Source: Macrotis lagotis (Eukaryota; Chordata; Mammalia; Peramelemorphia; Peramelidae). Taken from it: DNA of 64,000 nucleotides. The number at the start of each line of letters is the position of its first letter. Position 1 is the first letter of the stretch. The stretch covers positions 884,795,038 to 884,859,037 of the forward strand of contig NC_133658.1 in NCBI RefSeq assembly GCF_037893015.1, read 5' to 3'. The position numbers and the translations under genes were made by a program. Below, one piece after another: positions 11,969-23,432 of this stretch. The notes beneath the pieces were generated by a model. It had not been told where the DNA came from, did no database searches, and saw only the letters and a program-made list of their open reading frames with translations.

Positions 11969-12974
11969 AACATTATTGCAGTCCCCTGCTGGGTAGATTG
12001 AGAATGGACCTTTGCCTCCTTCCTTGCTGATTTTGCTAGCCATTGGTCCTTCTTTGAATTGTGCATTGAAGACTGAAATTGAGATTTCTAGAACCTCCCG
12101 ACATTCTAGGTATATCTCCTTCCACATCTCTAGCTCCTTGTCACCCTTGCACAGAGACCTGAGTTAGCTTTCTGCCTCTAACATCTCCTAGCTGTGTGAC
12201 TGTGAGCAAGTCATGTAAGCGTCGTGAAGGAGGCTTAATGAGGGAGGGAGGAAGTATGCATCTCACAGGGCTGCTATGAAGATCAGTTGAGACAATAACT
12301 GGAAAATGCTTTGTGTCTCATAAAATCCTATCAGAGTTCTTTTCATCTTGGGATCCAGGGAAGGGAAGATACTAGGCTAGGCTTTGGGCTCTGAAACTCA
12401 AGATCTTTCAGTCCAAGAGGACCTCAGTTCACATTCTGGCTCTATTTGGTATCATGAGCAAGTGTGACTCAACCTTAACTTCCCCATTTGTAAAGTGGTG
12501 CCCATCATACTTATATTGGTCAATGTAAGCATTTAGTAAACTGTAAGGCACTGAAGGGGGTTATTTCTGATCGGGGTTTTTTGTTGGGGGGTTTTTAACC
12601 CAACCTATGATTTTACTAAGAGAAGGAACTCTGAGTAAAGAAACTTCCTCTCAAAACAGATCAGTATTTCCTCTGTAACAGAATCTTGCAATGTTGTCAC
12701 GGTACTCAATAATTCACTTGAGTGAAATCATCATCTAGTCACTGGTTTTTATTATTTTTTTGCTATCATCAGTAGGATTGCTTAATCAATACTATAAAAG
12801 ACTGAAATTTAACAAAAAAAATCTATTTTCAAAAGTGCATAAGGTAGCGGGGACTGGAGAGTTTGTGACAGAGAAGATTCTCATTCAGAGTGGAGGAGAT
12901 GGATTTGCCCCTAAGCTCCCTTGTAACCCTGAGATTGAGAGAGTCTGTGAAGGCAGAGAAAATTCACAAAATCA

Positions 12975-13080
12975 ATCAATATTTATTAATCCCCTAGAAT
13001 GTACATGGTTCTATACAAAAGACAAAAATATGAAATAATCCCTGCCCTCAAGAAGCTACCATTTCAGTTAGGTCAGACAA
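12975..13080 (+). repeat. ancient repeat with 'tttattaagtgcctactatg...ctgccctcaaggagct' signature
   Basis: tcaatatttattaatcccctagaatgtac, gacaaaaatatgaaataatccctgccctcaagaagctacc. Related pieces occur at about 14332-14395, 14630-14720, 34495-34610, 35820-35905, 41545-41650 and 52440-52535. I know the signature as a common old mammalian repeat but leave the family unassigned. Confidence 0.5.
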
Positions 13081-13688
13081 CAGGCCAGTAATTGGGTGCT
13101 AATGAAATATAGATAGGATAAGTAAAAGCTCAGCTCCAAAGGAAGACACTTTCATTGAAGGGAAAAGGACTTCTTGAAGGAGGGAAGATGTTAGTTGAAG
13201 GAAGCTGGGAGGTGAGAAATGAGGAGAAAGAGAGAGAGAACTGCCAGGGATGAGGGATGACTAGTGAAAATTCCTGGAATTCCCAGAGGAATAGGAGACA
13301 GGTGTCCCTGGTTCAGAAAACATACTGGCAAGAAGTATGGTGAAAAAGACTAAAGAGATGGGGGGGGTCAATTTGGGAAGGAATAAAAAAGCCTGGAATG
13401 CCAGCCTGGGGATAAAAAGGCAAAAATGAAAGAGTTCCTGCCCTCAAAGATCAGAATGTTGCCCTATTTGGTCATATTTCATTTGATGTCCTTAATTTGT
13501 TCATTGCATTGACTCTGCTTTCTTGGACTCCTTCTACCAGCATCTAGTCATCCCATGTTTCTGTCTTCTCTTCCCATCATTCCTCTCCAGTCTCTGCACT
13601 CTTCTTCAATTTCTCCTTGTGTTTAGAAGCCAAGAAGAAGAGACGTCAGACCCTGGGCAGGCTGGCTGGCCAGCTGTGAGTGTTTCTT

Positions 13689-13710
13689 TGGCAGTGTCTT
13701 AGCTGGTTGT
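13689..13710 (+). ncRNA. miR-34a-5p: mature miR-34a-5p
   Basis: Twenty-two nucleotides starting TGGCAGTGTC and ending GCTGGTTGT. Seed positions 2-8 are GGCAGTG, shared by the miR-34/449 family. No difference from the human mature sequence is visible. This arm is normally the dominant product loaded into Argonaute. Confidence 0.97.
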
Positions 13711-13731
13711 TGTGAGTATTAGACAAGGAAG

Positions 13732-13753
13732 CAATCAGCAAGTATACTGCCCT
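13732..13753 (+). ncRNA. miR-34a-3p: mature miR-34a-3p (star arm)
   Basis: Twenty-two nucleotides starting CAATCAGCAA and ending ACTGCCCT on the 3' side of the hairpin, pairing with the 5p arm. It is identical to the human star strand as far as I can recall. Confidence 0.93.
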
Positions 13754-14134
13754 AGAAGTGCTGCACGTTGTTAGGCCCTGTGCATGGATGAGGCCAGCCT
13801 GGGACGTCATCGTTGGAGATCTGGACTCTAGAAGGAATGGTTTGGGTTCCTTGGGTAAGTGCTACATGGTGGAGGTAGAGGACGGAGCTGGATGGATGTG
13901 GGTGTTCCCTAAAGAGGTCTCACTGAGCTAGAGGACCATGGAGGGAACATTGGACTTGAGGACCAAAGGACAGGGGTTCAAATCCTCTCATATTTTTCCC
14001 AGGTGTATGACTTTGATCGAGTCACTTTTCATCTCAAGACCTCCACTTTCTCATTAGTGAAAGGAGAAGACTAAATGATATGTAATGATCCTTCTAGCTT
14101 TGAATTCTGTGGTGCTGAAAGTGTCAGGGAATAA

Positions 14135-14332
14135 GTAAAAGAAAGAAAGAAGGAAGGAAGAAGGAAGAAAGGGAAGGAGGGAGGAAAGAGGAAAGAAAAG
14201 AAGGAAGGAAAGGGGTAAAAAGGAAATAAGGAAGAGAAAGAGGAAGGGAAAAAGGAAGAAAGGAAGGGAAGGAGGGAGAGAAGGAGGAAGAAGAGAGGAA
14301 GGAATGAAGGGAGGAAGAAACAAAGAAAACAT
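14135..14332 (+). repeat. (GGAA/GGGA)n purine-rich tract
   Basis: About 200 bases with almost only G and A on the plus strand, starting 0.36 kb after the mir-34a hairpin. It is followed directly by the old repeat aacatttattgagctcttactatatac. Confidence 0.92.
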
Positions 14333-14867
14333 TTATTGAGCTCTTACTATATACAAAGCATTGTGTTAAGCCCAGAGGAATACAAATAGACCCAGCATAT
14401 TGAGATTTTAATATGACTGCAGTCTGCATATAAGTCAACAATGGAAAAGCTGAAATAATGCTGTCTCTGGAGTGAAAAGCCCTGGGTTCAAATTCTCCCT
14501 CTCTGATGCTTACTTGCCTATGGGACCTCAGTTTATTCATTTGTAAAATGAGAAGGTTGAACTAGATACTCTGGGGTCTCTCTCAGCTCTAGAGGTATGA
14601 CCCTGTGTTCAATAAGTCAACCAATTAGCAGGCATATATTAAGTGCCTACTGTATACCCAACTTTATATTAATAAGGACTGCAGAAGGGCCAAGATGAAA
14701 ATGAAATAGTCCCTTAAGCAAAGCTTATATTTGATCCAAAGAAAAATGTACACAAATTGTAAAATAAATGCTCAGTAGTTTTGATCATATGATAGATGTT
14801 ACAGTAGCCCTAGTGAAGTTATATGTAATCATTTGTTTTGAATGGATCCACACATATGAATGAGCCT

Positions 14868-14870
<3 letters not shown>

Positions 14871-14904
<34 letters not shown>
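14871..14904 (+). repeat. (CA)n microsatellite
   Basis: About 17 uninterrupted CA units between gcctgta and cggtttt. Confidence 0.95.
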
Positions 14905-14905
<1 letters not shown>

Positions 14906-17445
14906 TTTTACTTCCCACAGGACAAATTCCAACCGAGGTTAGTAAGACCGGAAAATAATCATTCCTATGTGGGTGTTGGGAGAGACACTGTAAGCTTTTT
15001 TCCCCATTAATTGAAAGCCAGGCCCCAGGACGGTGACTGGGTAGAAGTGAGTATTATTCTCTACCCCAGTGACCCACTGTGGGATAGGTCATCCCAGGCC
15101 TTCCTCGGCAAGGTCAAGCCCTCTCCATTCTGGGACTCTGGTCTTGGCTTCCTTCCCCATTTGCTGGGTTCAATTGAGTTCTAAGACCAACTAAGTTGTT
15201 ATGACAACAAGAATGGAGCCTACAGTGTCCAGATGCATAGCATGAAGGAGTCTGGGATGCTGTTTCGGAGTCAGAATTCATGAACCAGTACAGAGTCACT
15301 CTCTTAGTAAGGACGTAGCATCTTCCACCAAGCCCCAAGACCAGTCTCCTGACTTTAGACTCCTCTTGGACATTCCAAGCCTAGTTTTCTTGTCACTGGG
15401 GTGGTTCCTTTCCCACCTTCTCCTCAATTTGATTCACACCCAATGGGAATCATTGCAAACCCTATGCACCTGTGTGGTCCTGTACTCTTGCAACTGATAC
15501 CACACAAGAGTTGCTGGGAAGCCCAGTTGGGATACTGGTTCTGGATCTCTTTTAAGCCCAAGTAAATGGCAGAACCTGCTAGCAGACCATACCCATCCTG
15601 CCAGCAATGACTGCTCATTGTTTTCTGTTCCTGTCTTTCATATTCTCCCTCCTCCATCCCAACACAGCCTGGTCCTGGGGGTGATAATGAGAAAAATGAC
15701 AACAGCTCACATTTCTTAATGAGTCAAGGTTTATAGAACATTTTATTCAACAACTCAGTGAGATCTGTAGAGCAAGGGTCATTCCTATTCTTCAGAGAAG
15801 ATAACTGAGGTCAGAGGACCATTGATCAATTGCTCCAAGGCTCCTAGAAGCCATTCAATCCAAACCCCTCATTTTCTGGAGGAGGAAATGGAGTCCTGGA
15901 GATATATAGTGACTGACCCAAGGTCACACGTCACAGGCAGGATTTGAACCATGGATCCTAGATCTAGAGGGGAAAGCAGCCTCAAGTGATCTTCTCGCCT
16001 AAGCCCCTCAATTTATAAATGAGGCTCACAGAGGTCACAAGATCAGAGAGTTAGAACAGACCTCATTCCCCTAATTTTACCCCATTAAACAGAGACTTAG
16101 TAGCAGGGTTTGAACCCAGATCTCTGATTCTGAGATATTGCTTTTTGCACTCTCTCCCAGTCCCTTTCTCTAGTCAGATTCTCTCATGAAATCCCAGTCT
16201 GGTACAGACCTGAGTTTCCATCTTCTAGGCCAATTCTTCCTGAAAGCATCAGACCAAGAGCATTTCACTGACCCTTGGCTTCAACCCTCAATTTGAGTTG
16301 GAAAGGACTTTAGTCCTTTTCTTTCCTTTTTTTTTACAGAAAAAGAAACAGGTTTACAGAGATATATGACTTGTTTAGGGCTACATAATTCAGAAAGTGT
16401 CAGATTCAGAATCTGAACTCAGGTCCTCTACTTCCAAATCCAGACTTTTATTTCTTCTTTGGGTTTACATGTTTCTTCCATCTCCAAATAGTGACTACCC
16501 CCCCCCCCCCAAGACAATCAAAATACTTAAGAGTTAAAGGGTAGGGAGCAGTAGCACTGAAGACTTTTTTTAGCCAAGTCAAGGCCCTTATCCAGTGGTT
16601 CTGTTTACTACCCCCATAGACTGGAGTCCAGGGTGATGCTTGGGTGGAATTCCCCTCAACAAAGCACATGCCTTTCTCTATACCCATGCAGCCCCCCAGG
16701 CCCCACTTCCTTAAGCCTTTAGTTGGCTGGAGGTGGGTGTGGGTTGTTCCGGACTGGATGGAATGCTTAGAATGTGGGCTGGAGGGACAGGCCCCACTCC
16801 AGTCCCTGATGACGCAGTAGCCACAGCATCTCTGGATCACTGCAAATGAAGGTCTCTGCATTTTTCCCAGTTTTAAATAGGCTAAAGAATGTCATCCCCA
16901 CCACAGCCTGCCTGCCTGCCCCAAGCTGCCACCACCAAATTAAAGGGACCACAAGTTTTCTATACTAACAGGCCCAGTCAGCTGGAATTCAGGTCAAAAG
17001 GTTTGCAAAGAACCTAGTCCTAATTCCCCCCCAACCCCCAGTCCCTTTTCATAGTTTTTTCCTCTATCTGGGAAGAAGAACATTGTTCTCCAAACCTAGT
17101 AATGAAGATGCCAACATAAGAAAAACCCCCAAAACTCAGAAAGGAGCCTTGGAGGTTTCTGGGTAACAAGCCAAGAGACTTTCTTTGATTTGACTTGTGA
17201 CTTTGGAAAAAATGTTGCTTACTCAGCATGAAGTAGTCAGGGCTGACTTGAACTCACTGGTGGGGACCCCAGAGAATCTGGGCTGTGTTTGGGCTAGATG
17301 TTACATGATGGCATAGTCATGCTGTTTTATCTAGGAATTGGAAGGAGTGGATGGGATGGGGAAGACCCTCACTCCTGCATTCTACACGACTCAGGGCAAG
17401 TTGCTTAAAGTTTCCCTTGTAAAAAGGATGTGATTATTTGTAAGA

Positions 17446-17727
17446 ATGACAGTCTCAGTTTTTGGAATAATTTTGTGAAAATAAAGGGTTTTTTTTGTAA
17501 TAATGAAGGTCTCTTTTTTGGAATAATTTTGTAAAAATAAAGGTTTCCTTTTATAATAATTTTGTAACAATGAATGGTTCTTTTTGGAATAATTTTGTAA
17601 AAATAAAAGTCTCTTTTTGGAATAATTTGGTAAAAATAAAGGTTTCTTTTTGGAATAATTTTGTAATAATGAAAGTCTCTTTCTTTGGAATAATTTTGTA
17701 TTAATGAAGGTCTCTTCCAGCTCTAAT
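17446..17727 (+). repeat. AT-rich minisatellite, unit about 33 bp, about 8 copies
   Basis: Each unit reads approximately ggtctctttttggaata then attttgtaaaaataaa, with small variants such as gtaataatgaaa in place of gtaaaaataaa. The alternation of the variants suggests higher-order duplication. It is not part of any recognised retroposon. Confidence 0.92.
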
Positions 17728-18059
17728 AGTTATTGGTATCAATTTTTTAAAAAAATTAAATTTTAAAATCATTTTGTGGGATGCCCTTTATTACTTTTGC
17801 ATCTGTCATTTCTGGATCCTCCCCTACCAGGATTGAAGGCTCTCTTGGAGCAATTAAAAAAGTTAAATAAAAATAACGGGTAGAGTGATTCTGTTTAATA
17901 AGGTATACAACATTCTCTCCTGGTAGTTCCCCACCTTTCTGTCAGTAGGAGGCAGGTATTCTAAGACTCCATTAAACTGCAGGTCTGCCCAAAGCTGAAA
18001 GGGGTAAAACCTTCCCCAGGGACAGGTCCAAACAAAACTTTTTAAAACAAAGTTTTCAG

Positions 18060-18221
18060 GGGCAACTAGGTGGCACAGTGGATAGAGCACTGGCCCTGAA
18101 GTCAGGAGTATCTGAGTTCAAATCTGGCCTTCAACACTTAATAATTACCTAGCTGTGTGGCCTTGGGCAAGCTACTTAACCCCATTTGCCTTGCAAAAAC
18201 CTAAAAATAAAAAACAAAACC
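18060..18221 (+). mobile_element. WSINE1-like SINE with perfect 12 bp target-site duplication
   Basis: Forward full-length copy flanked by CAAAGTTTTCAG at 18048-18059 and 18222-18233. Confidence 0.94.
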
Positions 18222-18296
18222 CAAAGTTTTCAGACTAATATGGTTGGGAGAGGGAGAGACCTTGAGGAAAGATTCTAGACCTTGGGGCTTTTGTGT

Positions 18297-18592
18297 CTCT
18301 GTGATGTTTGTCCTTCATTCTCAAAGGAGACCATGACATCAGAATTGTGTCATGACAAGCACATGAATTGGGTTTGAGTGAGGGGGAGCTGTACTAAGTC
18401 ATCAGACCTCACTTTCTCCTCCAGAGCTACCTGGGTCCAGTAGCCAGATATGAATCAAGAAAATTTGAGATCGTCCTGAATGTGAGGCAATCAGGGTTAA
18501 GTGATTTGCCCAAGGTCACACAATTAGTAAGAGGCTAGTCCTTCTGACTGCAAGACCAGTGCTCTATCCACTGCACCACCTAGTTGTCTCCT
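18297..18592. repeat. unclassified marsupial repeat, copy B, ending in a reverse tRNA-SINE-like part
   Basis: gtgatgtttgtccttcattctcaaaggagaccatgacatcag, gaattgggtttgagtgagggggagctgt and actttctcctccagagct correspond to copy A near 8305. From about 18485 it continues with gaggcaatcagggttaagtgatttgcccaaggtcacacaat and ends tgcaccacctagttgtct, the reverse of a tRNA-SINE head. The two parts may be one composite element. Confidence 0.55.
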
Positions 18593-19181
18593 CGTCTCTG
18601 TGGATGGAACACAGACCCAGGGTTGACAGGAGTCTGCCCTACTCATGAAGCCACAACCATGCAGACTACCAGGAGGGGAAGAAGAGAGCAGGAAGGGGCT
18701 AGACTGGGGAAGCATAACTTCCTATTTTAGTAATTATATTGCTGTCATTTAGGGGACACCTTAAGATATGCATCGTTCTCGAAATATATTACAAATATAA
18801 TGAATGAAACAATTCTTGCAACAGGCCTTGAGCCTCAGCTTCCTTACTTGTAAGAGGTGAAGGACTCTGAGGTCCTTTGTGCTCTAGGTTTAGGAGCTAG
18901 GGATGTGAAGATAGTAAATGGCCTGCCCTTGGAGGAGCAGCAAATCCTGAACATGCTCTGCATTGTGGGAAATATTATTCATTAAATTACTGCTGTCCTA
19001 AACATTTCTGCCTAGGGAGAGAAATCAAAGGAAAGAAAAAAAGGCAGAGTTTTCCCTAAGCCTTTATATTCCCAAAGATAATTCACAACACAATATACTG
19101 GTTGAAGAATTTAAATAAAAGTTGTCAGTTGACTTTTTTTCTTTCCAGACTACTCACTTAAAATGTTAGTCATCCTGGAGA

Positions 19182-19422
19182 GGGCAACTAGGCCACATGA
19201 AATGAAGGGTCTAGAGTTGGGAAAACCTGAGTTCAAATTTGACCTCAGATACTTCCTAGCTGCATAACTGGGGCAAGTCACTTCGCCCTGTTGCCTCAGT
19301 TTACTCATCTATAAAATGAGCTGGAGAAGGAAATGGCAAATCATTCCAGGATCTTTGCCAAGAAATCCCAAATGGAGTCAAGAAAAGTTGCACATGACTG
19401 TTATAATTCAACAGCAACAACA
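19182..19422 (+). mobile_element. MAR1-type CORE-SINE
   Basis: Forward full-length copy: gagggcaactaggccacatg, gagttcaaatttgacctcag, tcataaaatgagctggagaaggaaatggc-like block, gccaagaaatcccaaatggagtc, ending aacagcaacaac. Confidence 0.85.
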
Positions 19423-21158
19423 TCCTGGAAAATCATTTTCCTAAACCATTCAATGTAATCCCCAAGAGAGTCAGGCAGTGATTTTAATTAGTTGATATTC
19501 TTCCTCTAAATTCTTCCTCTAAATTGATTTAATTTCCCAGACCTTAGAGTTCCTTGTAAATTTATTTCCTGCAGTTTCCTCACAGATCTGGTTGGTCTTT
19601 CAAAGGAGCTACAAAGATTTGGTTGCATGGGACATTCTTTTCCTTCAAGTGTGAGTCAATACTGATAAGGTTTTCATTTTGATAAGTCTAGGAATGACTT
19701 GAGACTGGAGAAATATTTATCTCTTAATATTTTTTTAGAGAAAGGGCAAAAAAAAAAAAGGGAGAGACAGAAAGGGCAGCCTTTGTATGCTCCCAGAAAT
19801 GTAAAAAGTGCCACACAGCAAAGTCAGTGAGAACACAGGTCTGGAACCTTTCTCCTAACCAAAGATTGGTCTCTCATATGGCTTTGGCTCCTAGAAAAAT
19901 CTAGATCTCCACCTCTAGTTTTTCTCTGGTTTCTGCTTGTACTTGATGGAAGTTTGGTTGCTCTTCCCCACCCCACCCCACCCCAGGTATTTCCATATCA
20001 GGTTTTCAGAATGCCCTCCCCAAGTCTTTCCAGTCCAACCGGGTTGCAATTTGCTTGAGAGAAAGTATACAAAGAGAAAGGGGCTCCCAGGTGTCCCTTG
20101 AAGGCTGTGGTAAACTGTGGAATGCCCAAGAGGAGGGATAATTGAAAAATTGTAACCTCAAAATGGTGCCCAGACACAGAGATGAAGGTCAGCTGCCTAG
20201 GGAAGAGGGAACCAACCGTTTTCTCTCTCCCAAAAGTTATGGGCTGTGAGGTTCAAGTGAGATAATGGATTCAAAGCCCTTGGCAAAATTTAAAATACTA
20301 CCCAAAGCCTGTAGTTGTCCTGCATGTTGTAAACCTACAGGTACCAAGCCAACAGTCTGGTAATGACTTCATTCCCGGATCTTTCCTTTGAAGCAATCCT
20401 GTGTATTCAAACAATGTTTATTAAGCAAAAAAGGAGTTCTGGTCTTAGCAAGAAGGAGATGTGGGAAATCATGCAAGCATCTAAGTTTATTATTTTATTA
20501 TTGCGTATTGATTATCATTAGTTAATTTATTATTAACTAACTATTAACAATTTATTATTGATATTTTGTGAAATTCCATAATCAACAAAATGATAAACCA
20601 AGGTCTGATTTCTAGCAAATGTAAATACTTAAGGAGTAAATACTTAAAAACTGTAGTTTCATGAAAGAGAAATTCAGCCCATGCCTACTATGTGCTAGAA
20701 ATTAGGCAGGATGCTGAGAGGAAGGAAGAGAGATCAGTTCTCACGGAGTACATTAAACCGGAGAGAGATGTATTATATGAAGGAAATCTCACTTGTATAC
20801 AGATGAAGTATTTGGATGTTGATTATTTTGTGAGACCTCTTGATGAGGAAACTCCCCCTGTCAATGCCAATATCAATAGATGTTCTGCTTAGTATAGTCT
20901 TTGAAAAAAGTTAATTTTTATCTTTTATTGTTATTACCTACATTTCTTCGCTCCTAAGGATCCATCCCTTATCACAAAGAATAAGATGAAGAGGTAAGAG
21001 TGATATGCTCAACAAAACAAAGCAATATAGCAACCAGGTATGACTGGGTTCCATGCCAATGGTTCCCAGGCTTTTGAAGAGGAATGGATCTTCTCATTGT
21101 AATAAGAATTTCTAGTTCAACTTTACTACCACCATTTACTTAAGATGAGTAGACCATG

Positions 21159-21309
21159 GGTGAATAGAGCACTGACCTTGGAGTCAGGAGGACCTGAGTT
21201 CAAATCTAGCCTCACACCTTAATAATGACCTAGCTGTGTGACCTTGGACAAGTCACTTAACCCCATTGCCTTGCAAAAACCAAAACCAAAACCCATCAAA
21301 CAAAAAAAA
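21159..21309 (+). mobile_element. WSINE1-like SINE, head-truncated, with 17 bp imperfect target-site duplication
   Basis: Forward copy starting inside the head (ggtgaatagagcac). The flanks AAGATGAGTaGAcCATG and AAGATGAGTgGAtCATG (21142-21158, 21310-21326) show it inserted already truncated by about 20 nt. Confidence 0.9.
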
Positions 21310-21379
21310 AAGATGAGTGGATCATGCAATTAGCTAAAGTTTGAAAAATCAAATTGGGACTTCAACTGAAACTGTTATT

Positions 21380-21527
21380 TTTTTTTTTTTTGCAAGGCAA
21401 ATGGGGTTAAGTGCTTGCCTAAGGCCACACAGCTAGGTAATTATTAAATGTCTGAGGGGTCGGATTTGAACTCAGGTCCTCCTGACTCCAGGGCCAGTGC
21501 TCTATCCACTGCGCCACCTAGCCACCC
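21380..21527 (-). mobile_element. WSINE1-like SINE with perfect 14 bp target-site duplication
   Basis: Reverse full-length copy ending gcgccacctagccacc. CTGAAACTGTTATT flanks it at 21366-21379 and 21528-21541. It lies only about 70 bp from the oppositely oriented copy at 21159, so the two form an inverted SINE pair. Confidence 0.94.
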
Positions 21528-22059
21528 CTGAAACTGTTATTAAATGGTTAGTTGCTTCTCTGTCTGCAAATTTACAGCTTGAGCTATCAGCTATGGCCCC
21601 AGCTCTGACCAGCTAATTTCCTGGTTTACCTTATATAAATCTTCCTCTTTTGCCATCTGTTCTTAAATTTAAAAATCAACATCTTCCCCTCTCTACTCTT
21701 TACAGTTACACTGTACCCATCCTGCATATGTAATCAAAATGTATGTAATGTAGCTTAAAATTGTTGCTCAGGGCTCATTCCTTTGTATACATAGTTCTGC
21801 CTGTCCTCTGAGCATAATAAATACATTTTTGCAATATCTCTGTGTCCTTGATTATAAGATAGATAGGCTGCAAGACCTACCCAACCAAACTTCTGGCAAG
21901 TTCTATCGAAATATTTCTATCTTCTGAATGACAAATTTGGGTGTTATCAGCATTTTACTGCCTCCAGTGGTTCTTTCTTCATGTTCTCTTGGTTGTGCTT
22001 ATTTCACTCTGATTCATATAAATCTTCCCGGGCTTCTCCACATGATTTTCAGAATTTCT

Positions 22060-22235
22060 TATTTTTAATTGATATTTTATTTTGTTTTTCCAATACAAGT
22101 TATGGTAGTTTTTCAATATTCATTCATTTGGAAATTCATGTTTTCTACCACCTTCCCTCCTCCCCTTGCTTGTGAACAGTCTGGTAAAAGTTGCATGTGT
22201 ACATTTGTGCTTAACATACTTATTTATTAGTTATT
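22060..22235 (-). mobile_element. marsupial L1 3' end fragment
   Basis: taattgatattttattttgtttttccaatacaagtta then tttcaatattcattc and a ccaccttccctcctcccc block. Reverse counterpart of the sense copy 0.3 kb downstream. Confidence 0.6.
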
Positions 22236-22489
22236 TTTATAAGAGGAATTACAACTAAGGGAAAAGAAAGAAAACCATGGGATATGAAGGGAAAATATAA
22301 GAGAAGTTTTAAAAAGTGAACATAGGACAACAACGGGAGACTTGTTATGGACCACGCCATCCACATCCAGATTTAAAAAAAAAACACAATCTGCATGAAC
22401 GCTATGTTAATTTTTTGTAAGACTTTTCTTAAATTTTTTTTCCTTTAAATCCCATGGTTTCCTTCCTTTTCCCTTCATCCTAATTCCTG

Positions 22490-22682
22490 ATACACAAAAT
22501 GACTAATATGTGTAAAATGCAATGTATAATGTTCATTAGATAGTTTACTGCTGAGGGGAGGTTTGGAGGAAGGGAAAGTAGAAGAAAAGTATGAAACATA
22601 AATATGCAAGAAGATGAATGTTGAAAAACTTTCATATCATGTAACTGGAAAAAATAAAATAAAATATCAATCAAAAAAAGTG
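22490..22682 (+). mobile_element. marsupial L1 3' end with A-rich tail (sense)
   Basis: gaggggaggtttggaggaaggg, atgaatgttgaaaaactttcatatcatgtaactgg then aaataaaataaaatatcaatcaaaaaa. It gives the sense direction and 3' terminus of the family seen in reverse at 9290, 22060 and 47870. Confidence 0.65.
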
Positions 22683-22837
22683 AACATAGTATACATTCAG
22701 ATTCCATGTCTCCCCCACCACCACCATGTGGATGGTTTCTCTGGTTTTAGATGGTGATTTTCATTATTTCCTTCAGTAAAGGAATACTGTACAACATTAT
22801 ATTCATGTCCCACAGCCTATTTAGGCTAAATATGGGG

Positions 22838-23060
22838 TATGTAGGTAATGTAATGGATAGAGTAATGGGCCTGGAGTCAGAAGACCTGAATCAAATCAGC
22901 AGCAGACTAGCTGTGTGACCCTGAGCAAGTTCCTTAACCTTTATTTACCTCAGTTTCCTCATCTATAAAATGGGAATCATAGCACCTACCTCCCAGGGTT
23001 GTTGTGAGGATCACAAGATATTTGTACACCACACAGTGTTAGGCACATGGTAGATAATAG
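22838..23060 (+). mobile_element. MIR-family CORE-SINE
   Basis: Forward copy: gtaatggatagagtaatgggcctggagtcag, ctagctgtgtgaccctgagcaag, ctcagtttcctcatctataaaatggg, cacctacctcccagggttgttgtgaggatca, ttaggcacatggta. Confidence 0.85.
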
Positions 23061-23265
23061 ATAGAATGCTTATTCCCTTCACGCTCTGTGATATGGAGGA
23101 GGAGCTTTTCTCCTCTAGATAAGCCTCTCTTGGGGCTTTCATTTTGGGGAGGGGCCCAGACTGGCCAACTTTCCTTCCTGTGCTTAATCTCCCTACTTCA
23201 TCCTCTCTTACTCTGTGTTGGCTCCCATTTGTGTGTTGCCTTCTTCCCTTAAAATGTAAGCTCCT

Positions 23266-23402
23266 ATTTGGATCAAGGTACAACATGGAAACAAAGTAAA
23301 GACTGACAGATTGCTTTCTGGGGGGGGGGGGAATAAGATTGGGGGGGTTGTAAAACTCAAATAATATCTTTAATAAAAATAAATTTTAAAAAAAAGGAAA
23401 AA
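23266..23402 (+). mobile_element. 137 bp 5'-truncated L1 insertion with 10 bp target-site duplication
   Basis: Bounded by GTAAGCTCCT at 23256-23265 and 23403-23412. It contains the L1 tail atttggatcaaggtacaacatgg, gactgacagattgctttctgg, a 12-base G run, gtaaaactcaaat and an A-rich end. It sits inside an L2 3' end (cttaaaatgtaagctcc | ttgagtcgagaccagggctatc), giving an L1-in-L2 nest. Confidence 0.82.
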
Positions 23403-23432
23403 GTAAGCTCCTTGAGTCGAGACCAGGGCTAT

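Larger units (their letters stand above)
1..13667. other. Repeat-rich region upstream of MIR34A
   Basis: No protein-coding exon was recognised on either strand. The DNA is a mosaic of SINEs, L2 and L1 fragments, microsatellites and unassigned sequence. By synteny with human it should be intergenic or part of a MIR34A host transcript, but no host-gene exon could be defined from sequence alone. Stretches such as 1330-2200, 2650-3600, 5750-6540 and 12540-12960 contain nothing I can name. Confidence 0.7.
13668..13778 (+). ncRNA. MIR34A: microRNA precursor hairpin mir-34a
   Basis: This is the mir-34a stem-loop. The 5p arm (13689-13710) carries the miR-34 seed GGCAGTG and the full 22-nt mature sequence as I know it from human. 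The 3p arm (13732-13753) begins CAATCAGCAAG and also matches human miR-34a-3p. The lower stem is closed by GGCCAGC at the 5' end and TTAGGCCC at the 3' end. Differences from human fall in the terminal loop (gtgagtattagacaagg here) and the basal stem, as expected for a conserved miRNA. miR-34a is a p53-induced regulator that represses cell-cycle and anti-apoptotic mRNAs. It lies upstream of GPR157 on the same strand, the known mammalian arrangement. The host-transcript promoter and its p53 site were not found here; in human they lie tens of kilobases upstream, so they are probably off the left edge. Confidence 0.98.

Noticed and set aside
14054..14540. Minus-strand frames of 92 and 138 codons next to mir-34a
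   Set aside because: Low-complexity Ser/Phe/Leu/Pro frames over the GGAA tract.
20692..20892. 66-codon frame with normal amino-acid composition
   Set aside because: Short, no homology recognised, lies beside an old 'cctactatgtgctag' repeat; probably chance.
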